NCBI GenBank assembly: GCA_035287045.1
Contig: DATECF010000259.1
Span: 1 to 41,165 of the forward strand
Length of the DNA stretch: 41,165 nucleotides
Source of the DNA: JACPAP01 sp035287045
GTDB taxonomy: Bacteria > Gemmatimonadota > Gemmatimonadetes > Gemmatimonadales > GWC2-71-9
Direction: 5' to 3'
The translations under genes and the position numbers were made by a program. Positions 17,881-24,836 of this stretch are shown in pieces; positions within the stretch are counted from its first letter, which is position 1, and each line of letters starts with the position of its first letter. A model generated the notes under the pieces. It saw nothing but the letters and a program-made list of their open reading frames with translations. It was not told the origin of the DNA and made no database searches.

Positions 17881-17950
17881 AGGTTCAACCTACAGCCGTC
17901 GTGCCCTCGTGCCAACGGCGCGGGCTGGGGGCCTCCCCGGCCCGCAAGGG

Positions 17951-18307
17951 CTAGTCCGACACGGGACCCCAGGTTCGGGCAACCCGTGCGTATACCCGCT
18001 CGGCCAGGGGCATCATGCCCGGGATGGCCAATACACCCCGCGCGAGCCAACCGCCTGGCAGGTACGCGAGCACCTCGCGCGCAGCCCCGGCCCCAGCGAA
18101 CACCGCGCCGTCCGGCCGGACCAGGTGCGCGGCCCGCTCCAACTCTTCCCGGGGTCGCCGCGCCAGCGCCGGCGCCGTAGGGTCCTGGAGCGGGAGCAGC
18201 CGGATGCGATCGTGGCGGTCCCAGCGCTTGAGGCGGCGCACCCAGCGCCGGCAGAAACCACAGCTGGCATCGTAGATCAGGACGGGAGCGGGCGGGGACC
18301 GCTCCAC
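17951..18307 (-). CDS. DCC-family (DUF393) thiol-disulfide oxidoreductase-like protein
   Basis: 118 residues from GTG 18307; a TTG at 18316 would add three residues, and neither has a clear ribosome site. The N-terminal motif LIYDASCGFC holds the CxxC (Cys16, Cys19) that names the DCC family. The pattern continues with RLLPLQDP and a C-terminal PLAERVYARVA as in relatives. The family is predicted to be thioredoxin-like; activity is seldom tested. The start lies 3 bp after the stop of the beta-lactamase-like gene, so the two are probably co-transcribed. Confidence 0.82.
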   Translation of the reverse strand: MERSPPAPVLIYDASCGFCRRWVRRLKRWDRHDRIRLLPLQDPTAPALARRPREELERAAHLVRPDGAVFAGAGAAREVLAYLPGGWLARGVLAIPGMMPLAERVYARVARTWGPVSD

Positions 18308-18309
18308 GG

Positions 18310-19464
18310 TCAACAACGCGGGGGTGGACCCGCCTGGCGCCGCGGCGGTGGCGAAAGGGCCGCCAGCAGCTCGACCGCGCCGTCCGCCACTCGCCCCCGG
18401 ATGGCCTTCAGCTCCGTGATGGAACGGCGGGCACGAGGTGCGTACACCCGGTTCGTCAGGATGATCACAAAAAGATCCCGCTCGGGATCAATCCAGAGCG
18501 ACGTTCCGGTAAACCCGGTATGACCGTACGTCGCCGCGGACATCCGCGTGCCCGCATTGTCCGCCGTGGTGGTGTCGCGCATCTCCCAGCCCAGCCCCCG
18601 CCCCTGAGCGGCGGCTCGGGTGAACTCCACCACCGTCGCTTCGCGGAACAGCGATGCGCAGGTGGAGGTCCGGCCGCCGCGAAGCAGGATCTGCGCGTAG
18701 CGCGCCAGGTCGTTGCCGGTGCTGAAGAGACCGGCGTGTCCGGCGACCCCACCCAGGCGATCGGCGTGTTGATCGTGCACCCGGCCCGCCACCGGCGTCC
18801 CGCGCCACACGCCAACCGGCGCCGTACGGCGCCACGCCGCCCGTGGTGGCGCGAAGCCAGTCTCCGTCATGCCCCCGGGAACGAAGACCCGCTCGCCCAC
18901 GAAGGCATCCAACCTCTCGCCCGACACCGCCTCGACGATCCACCCCAGCAGCATGCCGTTGAGGTCGCTATACTCGACCCGACGTGCCGGCGGCCGGCGT
19001 AGGGGTTCTTCCATGACCAGCCGGCGAAGGGTGACGGCATCCTTCGCCTCACGGTAAAACGGGCGGTACGACGGCAGGCCGGACGTGTGGGCCAGCAGGT
19101 GACGCACGGTGACCCGCTCCTTGCCGGGGCCCTGGAAGTCCGCCAGATAGTCCTGCACCGGGCGGTCGAGCCGCACCCCGCCCGCGTCCACCAGCAGCAT
19201 GACGGCGGCTGTGGTCGCGACCACCTTGGTCAGGGAGGCCAGATCGTAGAGCGTGCTGTCCGGCCGCGGCACGGCGCCATTGGCCGACCAGGTCAGGTGC
19301 CCGTAGCCTTGAGCCAGGAGGATCGTGTCGCGGCGGCCCACCACGACCACGGCGCCGGGAAACACGCCGCGTGCAATGCCGTCCCGAACGGCACGATCGA
19401 TGGACGGCGCCGTCGCGGCGGTCTGCAACCCCAGTGCCAGGAAAGGCCACAGCATGAAAGGCAT
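18310..19464 (-). CDS. Serine beta-lactamase-like hydrolase (class C / esterase family)
   Basis: 384 residues from ATG 19464 (ATG 19455 is the alternative). A short hydrophobic N-terminus suggests export. Motifs of the class C beta-lactamase/penicillin-binding fold are present: Ser77-x-x-Lys80 (SLTK), Tyr165 in VEYSDLNG (YSD in place of the usual YxN), and HTG at 315-317. A late NRVYAPRA segment is typical of this clade. Members include esterases, D-aminopeptidases and cell-wall-active enzymes; resistance to antibiotics cannot be inferred. The gene is head-to-head with the M28 peptidase gene, start codons only 21 bp apart, and is followed by the DCC gene. The Pro/Arg-rich tail (SPPPRRQAGPPPRC) is atypical. 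Confidence 0.87.
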   Translation of the reverse strand: MPFMLWPFLALGLQTAATAPSIDRAVRDGIARGVFPGAVVVVGRRDTILLAQGYGHLTWSANGAVPRPDSTLYDLASLTKVVATTAAVMLLVDAGGVRLDRPVQDYLADFQGPGKERVTVRHLLAHTSGLPSYRPFYREAKDAVTLRRLVMEEPLRRPPARRVEYSDLNGMLLGWIVEAVSGERLDAFVGERVFVPGGMTETGFAPPRAAWRRTAPVGVWRGTPVAGRVHDQHADRLGGVAGHAGLFSTGNDLARYAQILLRGGRTSTCASLFREATVVEFTRAAAQGRGLGWEMRDTTTADNAGTRMSAATYGHTGFTGTSLWIDPERDLFVIILTNRVYAPRARRSITELKAIRGRVADGAVELLAALSPPPRRQAGPPPRC

Positions 19465-19485
19465 TGTACCCGCCCCAGGGCGCCC

Positions 19486-21048
19486 ATGAAAGGCATAGGT
19501 TGGCCTGCAGCGCTCGCGGTGGGGGCGATGCTCGCGGCGTGCCTGGGCCCGCCCCCACGGACGGGGCCGCCACCGATGGCCGGCCGGGGGTCGGTCATCG
19601 ACACCCTGCCTATCCGGGCGCACACCTCCTTCCTGGCCAGCGACCTCCTGGCTGGCCGGGGAACCGGGGCGCCGGGCGCGGACCTGGCCGCAGCCTACAT
19701 CGCGGCCCAGTGCCGCGGGCTGGGACTCCGGCCCCTGGGAAACGACTTCGTGCAGGCGGTGCCGCTGGTCGAGGCTGTGGTGGACAGCGCGGCGCTCCTG
19801 GTGCGAACCGCCGATGGGGAGCGCCGTTACGAGTATCCCCGTGACTTCCTTCCCGATTTCGGCGGCGAACGCGGCCTGGCCGGCTTCGCGGGCCCCGCGG
19901 TGTACGGCGGCAGCCCGATCGCCTTGAACGGGTTGCCGGACGTCCGGGGGGCGGTGGTGGTGACGGCGGCGCCCTTGGGAGAACGAACGCTGCTGGATTC
20001 CCTCTCGCGCCGCGGGGCTGCGGGGCTGCTGCAGATCGTGCCCGGCTCGACAGTCTTCGGCCTCTACCGGACCAGCCGCGGCGCTTCGCGGATGGCGGTC
20101 GCCGAAGCCGGCGTGCAGACCTCGCTGCTTCCCACCCTCCCCTGGATCCTCGGCGCGCCGCACCTGGCCCGCGACCTCGATCTCGCCACGCTTCCGCTCA
20201 AGGCCGACCTTGCCGTCCAGCTCCACCTGACCCGGCGGCCGGTCGCGGGGCAGAATGTCGCCTGCTTGCTCCCGGGTAGCGCCGCCGGCGCGCGGGATAC
20301 GGCCATCGTGTTCACCGCGCACTACGATCACCTGGGCGTCGCCGCGCCGGATGAGCGGGGGGACTCGATCTATAACGGCTTCTCGGACAACGCGGCCGGA
20401 GTGGGCATGCTGCTAGCCATTGCCCAGGCGATGGGCCGGGGGCCCGGCGAGCCGATGCGGCACTCCGTGATCTTTCTCTTCCCCACCGCCGAGGAGCGGG
20501 GCCTCCTGGGGTCAGACTACTACGCCGCCCGGCCGCTCTGGCCGCTCGAGCGGACGGTCGGCGTGATCAACCTCGACGCCGGCGCGCCGCCGGCGCCGCC
20601 CACCAGCTGGCGCATCGCGGGCGGGGACCGCTCGCCGCTGGGCACGCTGGCCATGGACGTGGCGCTGGCCCATGGCTGGAGCGCCACCACGTCACCGGCC
20701 ACGCCCAACTCGGATTACTATCCCTTCGTCCGCTCCGGGGTACCGGCCATCTTCATCGTACCGGGTCCCGGACCGTATGAGGGCTTAACCAGCGACAGCT
20801 CGGTCAGGTTGCAGCGGGCGTGGAATCGTTATCACCAGGCGGGCGACGCGTGGGCGCCGGATTTTCCGTTCAGGGGCCTGCAGCGTTACGCGGAGTACGC
20901 GTATCTCGTGGCCCGCGCGCTTGACCGAGGCGGAGAGCCCGAGAGAGAGCGGCCCATTCGGCGTAATGACAGGCGATCGGAGACGAAGACGGGCGATCAG
21001 AATTCGCCCGTGTTCGCCGCCGTTTCTCAGCTAGGGCAGCCGGAGTGA
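19486..21048 (+). CDS. M28-family metallopeptidase lipoprotein with an altered metal site
   Basis: 520 residues from ATG 19486, which opens a lipoprotein signal (AMLAACLGPP); a longer frame upstream has no support. M28 aminopeptidase landmarks are His279 and Asp281 in TAHYDHLG, Asp301 in FSDNAAG, Glu336-Glu337 in TAEERGLLGS, and Asp364 in INLDAG. The last zinc ligand, normally His in SDHxxF, is Tyr411 here (NSDYYPFVRSGVP). Related M28 proteins with other residues at this position are known, so it may still cleave peptides with a modified site or may be non-catalytic. The last 30 residues are charged and look added. The 3' end overlaps the matrixin gene by 18 bp on the opposite strand. Confidence 0.86.
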   Translation: MKGIGWPAALAVGAMLAACLGPPPRTGPPPMAGRGSVIDTLPIRAHTSFLASDLLAGRGTGAPGADLAAAYIAAQCRGLGLRPLGNDFVQAVPLVEAVVDSAALLVRTADGERRYEYPRDFLPDFGGERGLAGFAGPAVYGGSPIALNGLPDVRGAVVVTAAPLGERTLLDSLSRRGAAGLLQIVPGSTVFGLYRTSRGASRMAVAEAGVQTSLLPTLPWILGAPHLARDLDLATLPLKADLAVQLHLTRRPVAGQNVACLLPGSAAGARDTAIVFTAHYDHLGVAAPDERGDSIYNGFSDNAAGVGMLLAIAQAMGRGPGEPMRHSVIFLFPTAEERGLLGSDYYAARPLWPLERTVGVINLDAGAPPAPPTSWRIAGGDRSPLGTLAMDVALAHGWSATTSPATPNSDYYPFVRSGVPAIFIVPGPGPYEGLTSDSSVRLQRAWNRYHQAGDAWAPDFPFRGLQRYAEYAYLVARALDRGGEPERERPIRRNDRRSETKTGDQNSPVFAAVSQLGQPE

Positions 21049-21819
21049 CCCGGGAGGCAGCGCGTAGAGCACCTGCGCCGTCTGCCGGTCCCGCAGCGTG
21101 AGATCGTGGACCTCGGTGGACGCGTACATCACGTCGCGCGGGTCATCCGAATGGCCCAGCCCGAGCAGGTGTCCGATCTCGTGGAGCGCCACCGTCTGCA
21201 CGGCGTCGGCGCTCAACGGATGGCCCCGGAAGGCATGGGTGGCGAGCGTGAGCGTGGCGCGCACCACCCAGCCCTGGCGGTCCCAGATGATGTCCGCCTG
21301 GCCCGCGCGCTCGAACGGGAACGCGTCCACCCACCGGACCTGGACGTCCAGGTTTGCCGAATCCCGCACCACCTGGAATGAAACCGGGATGCCGCCGACC
21401 CGCTCCCAGCGCGCGAAGGCGTTTTCGACCGCCTGGCCCATCGCCACGGTGTAGCCGGGGAGGGCTGGCTCCGGCAGGTGGACCCGGATGGGCCGGACGA
21501 CCCGTTCCGGCCAGCGGCGGACCATCGAGTCGCTTTCGAGCAGCATCACCGGCAGATAGGTATCCCGCGAGGCGATCGCGTGGAGCAGGCGGGTGCGCGC
21601 CGCCCGAAGCGAATCCTTGAGGACCGCGACCGCGGCCGCGGTGGCCGTGGTCTCCGGAAGCGCTGCCGGTTCGCCGGCCACCCGCTGTCTGGAAGCTGCC
21701 GAGCGGCCGAGCCAGAAGGCTCCAAGCCAGGCCAGCAGCAAAAGGGAGAGAAACCAGACCCGCCGCACGGCCGGAATATGTGCTCGGAAACCCTCTCCTG
21801 CCAGCGGTTTACCTGGCAT
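21031..21819 (-). CDS. Matrixin-type (metzincin) zinc metalloprotease, membrane-anchored
   Basis: 262 residues from ATG 21819; a GTG at 21768 would begin just before the membrane segment. Residues 21-38 (VWFLSLLLLAWLGAFWLG) form one helix, so the protease domain should face the periplasm. The site is ALHEIGHLLGLGHSDDP with His213, His217 and His223 as zinc ligands and Glu214 as base, followed by the Met-turn DVMY (Met231). This is the full metzincin pattern. A weakly spaced AGGAG lies 12 bases before ATG 21819. It diverges from the MMPL gene with 32 bp between the starts. Confidence 0.85.
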   Translation of the reverse strand: MPGKPLAGEGFRAHIPAVRRVWFLSLLLLAWLGAFWLGRSAASRQRVAGEPAALPETTATAAAVAVLKDSLRAARTRLLHAIASRDTYLPVMLLESDSMVRRWPERVVRPIRVHLPEPALPGYTVAMGQAVENAFARWERVGGIPVSFQVVRDSANLDVQVRWVDAFPFERAGQADIIWDRQGWVVRATLTLATHAFRGHPLSADAVQTVALHEIGHLLGLGHSDDPRDVMYASTEVHDLTLRDRQTAQVLYALPPGSLRLP

Positions 21820-21851
21820 CGAGGAGTGCGGTCTCCTATCATTCAGCGCCC

Positions 21852-24182
21852 ATGACCGCCCTGGCCGCCCGCACCATTGTCCGATTCCGACTCCTGGTCA
21901 TCGCCGGGTGGGTGGCGATGGCGGCTCTGGCGGTTCCCCGCGCCGCCCGGGTCGCCGAGGTGCTCTCCGTCGAAGTTGGGTCGCTCAAGACCGAGTCGGA
22001 GCGCGCCTACCGGTTGGTTCGAGAGGCGTTTCCGCGGCCCATCGCGCAATTCTTCGCCATCACCATCCAGGGCCCCATGCCGATCGACAGCGCGCCGTTC
22101 CGCGCGTTGCTCGACTCGCTCACTTCGGCCATCCGCCGCGAACCGGTGATCGCGCGGGTGGTCTCCTATCACGACGCGCGCGACCCCTCGTTGGTGAGCC
22201 GGGATCGTCGCACCACGTTTTTCATCGCCGCGCTCGGCAGCGAGGAGTCCAAGACCGCCACCACCCACGCCCCGGTCGTCCGGCGGGCGGTCGAGGCGGC
22301 CGTGGCCCGGCTGCCGCAGGCGCGCGACTTCGAGATTCACGTCACCGGGGCGCCGGCTCTCGACTACGATGTGCGCATCGTGAGCCTCGCGGACACCCGG
22401 CGGGGAGAGCAGCGGTCGGTGCCGCTCGCGGCCGTGGTGCTGGTCCTGGCTTTTGGGGCGCTGGTGGCCGCCCTGCTCCCCCTGGTCGTCGGCGTGATCG
22501 CCATCACCTGCTCGTTTGCCCTGGTGTACGTGGCCGCGGCGATCCATCCCATGTCGGTCTTCGTGCTGAACATCGTGTCCATGATCGGGCTGGGCGTGGG
22601 CATCGACTACTCCCTGTTGATGGTCACCCGCTTCCGCGAGGAGCTGAACCGGGGGCTGGGCGCGCGGGACGCGGCGATCCGCACCATGGTCACGGCGGGG
22701 CGGGCCGTGGTCACCAGCGGGCTCACGGTGGTCGTCGGGTTTGCGGCCCTGTTCATCATCCCGGTGCCGGAGACCCGGTCCATTGCCCTGGGAGGGCTCC
22801 TGGTCGTGGCGGTGGCGGTGTTGTTGTCGGTGACGCTGCTGCCCGCCGGGCTGGCGGTCCTGGGCCGGGCGATTGACGGACCGCAATGGCTCGCCCGTCT
22901 GCTGGCGTGGTACCACCATCCGCTGTTCTGGGAGGCCTGGGCCCGGTGGCTCGGGTACCATCCGATTCGCGCCCTGGCCATCGGGGGCGTGGTCGCGGCC
23001 GCCATCACGTGGCCGCTCGCCAAGATCCGAATCGGGCTGCCCAGCACCGGCTGGTTCCCCTCAGGCACGGACGCCGAGCAGGGGGCCCGGGCGCTGGAGG
23101 CGATCGGCTCGCGGGGCGTGATCGAGCCCCTTCGCGTCGTGCTCCAGGCGCCACCGGGCCACCGCATCGTCGGTTCGCGCTACGTCCGCGGCCTCGCGCG
23201 GCTCTCCGACTCCATCCAGAGCGATCCTCGGGTGTCCCGTATCCGCAGCGTGGTGGATCTCGAGCCCGGCGTCTCGTCGCTGCAATACGCCTTCCTGTAC
23301 AGCGACCCCGCACGGGCTCGGACGAAGTACGGCGATTTCCTTTCGGCCTACCTCTCAGAGGACGATCGCACCACGCTCATGGACGTGGTGCTTACCGACA
23401 CGACCTCGCTCACGGACGCGATGGACGTCGTTCGGCGGATCCGGGCGGTGGCGAACGGCGTGCGCGGGCTCGACTCGGTTCAGGTGTCCGTGGGCGGCTT
23501 CGTGGCCTCCGGCGTGGACTTGCAGGATGACCTGCTGGGGCGATTCCCCCTGCTCATTGGCCTGGTCCTGGTCACCACCGCGGTCATGCTCGGGCTGGCC
23601 TACCGGTCCGTCCTGGTGCCGATCAAGGCGGTGGCCATGAACTGCCTCTCGGTGGCCGGTGCCTTCGGGTTGATCGTGCTGGTGTTCCAGCGCGGCGTGG
23701 GCGGGCACCTCTTCGGACTCCGCGGGCCCACCGAGGCGATCTATGTGGTGGTCCCCGTGCTGGTCTTCGCGGTGGTATTCGGCCTGAGCATGGACTACGG
23801 CGTGTTCCTGATGTCGCGTATCAAGGAGGCGTTCGACCGCACCGGCCGCAACGACCAGGCGACGATGGAGGGCCTGAGCGCCACCGCCTCCACCATCACC
23901 AGCGCGGCGGCGATCATGATCATCGTGTTCGGGACGTTCAGCTTCGCCCGCATGCTGGTGGTCCAGTTGATCGGTTTTGGCCTGGCGGTGGCGGTATTCC
24001 TGGACGCGACCCTGATCCGCATGGTGCTGACGCCGGCCATCATGCACATCGCCGGCCGGTGGAATTGGTGGCCGGGGGCCAAACCGGACGGGGCGCCGCG
24101 GCCGACCGCGCCGCGGCCGCGTCAGGACGAGCCGGGCGACGCCTCCGCGGGCAGCGCCAGTTCGACCGCCAGCGCCAGGTAA
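21852..24182 (+). CDS. MMPL/RND-family membrane transporter
   Basis: 776 residues from ATG 21852; the frame is open earlier, but the upstream part overlaps the divergent protease gene and is not needed. It has the RND two-fold plan: TM1 (about 10-28), a periplasmic loop, a five-helix block (about 190-340), TM7 (about 372-390), a second loop, and a second helix block (about 555-755). Each half carries the proton-relay Asp-Tyr: GVGIDYSLL with Asp252 and LSMDYGVFL with Asp648. Such proteins export lipids, hopanoids or drugs; no membrane-fusion or outer-membrane partner adjoins, so the cargo is unknown. The C-terminal tail is Pro/Arg-rich and its last 61 bp overlap the DUF4031-like gene on the other strand. 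Confidence 0.9.
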   Translation: MTALAARTIVRFRLLVIAGWVAMAALAVPRAARVAEVLSVEVGSLKTESERAYRLVREAFPRPIAQFFAITIQGPMPIDSAPFRALLDSLTSAIRREPVIARVVSYHDARDPSLVSRDRRTTFFIAALGSEESKTATTHAPVVRRAVEAAVARLPQARDFEIHVTGAPALDYDVRIVSLADTRRGEQRSVPLAAVVLVLAFGALVAALLPLVVGVIAITCSFALVYVAAAIHPMSVFVLNIVSMIGLGVGIDYSLLMVTRFREELNRGLGARDAAIRTMVTAGRAVVTSGLTVVVGFAALFIIPVPETRSIALGGLLVVAVAVLLSVTLLPAGLAVLGRAIDGPQWLARLLAWYHHPLFWEAWARWLGYHPIRALAIGGVVAAAITWPLAKIRIGLPSTGWFPSGTDAEQGARALEAIGSRGVIEPLRVVLQAPPGHRIVGSRYVRGLARLSDSIQSDPRVSRIRSVVDLEPGVSSLQYAFLYSDPARARTKYGDFLSAYLSEDDRTTLMDVVLTDTTSLTDAMDVVRRIRAVANGVRGLDSVQVSVGGFVASGVDLQDDLLGRFPLLIGLVLVTTAVMLGLAYRSVLVPIKAVAMNCLSVAGAFGLIVLVFQRGVGGHLFGLRGPTEAIYVVVPVLVFAVVFGLSMDYGVFLMSRIKEAFDRTGRNDQATMEGLSATASTITSAAAIMIIVFGTFSFARMLVVQLIGFGLAVAVFLDATLIRMVLTPAIMHIAGRWNWWPGAKPDGAPRPTAPRPRQDEPGDASAGSASSTASAR

Positions 24183-24424
24183 CGTCCTCTGAGATCCCAG
24201 TGCCAGGCTTCCACCCGGGTCCCGTGACGCGGATGCTTTAGCGGCTTGTGCTGGAGCCACGCCGGGTCGAGCCCCAGCCGGCGCCCGGCCCGGAGCAGCG
24301 AGTCCCGATCCGACGAGACTAGATGCGCCATGCGCTCACCCCGGAGGACGAAGGGGTGGAGCCATAACCCCCCATCCAGGGCGTGGGTCATCCCTTCCCG
24401 GCGCCGGGCGAACAGGCACCACAT
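24122..24424 (-). CDS. DUF4031-like small protein
   Basis: 100 residues from ATG 24424, 4 bp after the pseudopilin stop, with GAGG two bases upstream; ATG 24391 is the alternative. The likeness to DUF4031 is by pattern: RMAHLVSSDRDSLLRAGRRLGLDPAWLQ matches the family's 'GR..CHM.AD...ELH..A..iG....W.q', and HWDLRGRYLALAVELA matches 'HYDI....R.lAla.GA'. DUF4031 proteins are cytoplasmic and of unknown function. It is the last gene of the polA-pseudopilin run and converges on, and overlaps, the MMPL gene by 61 bp. Confidence 0.6.
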   Translation of the reverse strand: MWCLFARRREGMTHALDGGLWLHPFVLRGERMAHLVSSDRDSLLRAGRRLGLDPAWLQHKPLKHPRHGTRVEAWHWDLRGRYLALAVELALPAEASPGSS

Positions 24425-24428
24425 CACC

Positions 24429-24836
24429 TCAGCTACAGTGAATCTCCCCGGGTCGGGTCGCGGTCCCCACGGGGGCGGCGCCGCGGAGAAACAGGAAACA
24501 TCTGGCCGGCGTCTCGGCGTGCGACCCGCTGGCCGACCACCCGTTTTGGGTCGCCTCATGCACAGCGATACGCACTCCCGGACTCGGCCGAAACCCGGTC
24601 ACCTGCAGGTCGAGCGGATCGGCGGCGTAAACCCGGCGGTCATAGAAGTACGACTCCTGGGCCGCCGCCAGCCTCCGAAGGTCGGACCGAAGCGCGGTCT
24701 GCGCCGAGCGCCGCCGGGCTGCCGTGAGCTCGGGTACCCCGACGGCGAGCAGCAGCGCCACGGCGACCAGGAGCAGCAGGGCGTCCACGAGTACCAAGCC
24801 TCTTTTTCTGCCGCGTCTGCCGCTATCGCTTAGCAT
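24429..24836 (-). CDS. Type IV pilin-like / pseudopilin protein
   Basis: 135 residues. The ATG at 24836 lies inside the last codons of polA (14-bp overlap). The N-terminus is a class III prepilin signal: a basic leader SGRRGRKRG, cleavage after Gly, then the hydrophobic helix LVLVDALLLLVAVALLLAVG. The next stretch, RSDLRRLAAAQESYFYDRRVYA, is the usual pseudopilin helix end. At position +5 of the mature protein Asp replaces the near-invariant Glu. Three Cys lie in the C-terminal part. No pilus assembly genes are near, so it would depend on a remote prepilin peptidase and secretion system. Coupling to polA is probably only organisational. Confidence 0.75.
   Translation of the reverse strand: MLSDSGRRGRKRGLVLVDALLLLVAVALLLAVGVPELTAARRRSAQTALRSDLRRLAAAQESYFYDRRVYAADPLDLQVTGFRPSPGVRIAVHEATQNGWSASGSHAETPARCFLFLRGAAPVGTATRPGEIHCS

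Noticed and set aside
18310..19464. Antibiotic-resistance beta-lactamase
   Set aside because: The motifs show only the broad serine beta-lactamase fold, which includes many esterases and peptidases; the YSD and HTG variants do not indicate resistance.
19465..20331. N-terminal extension of the beta-lactamase-like protein to 20331
   Set aside because: It lies antisense to the M28 peptidase and has no domain. The signal-like start at 19464 fits family length.
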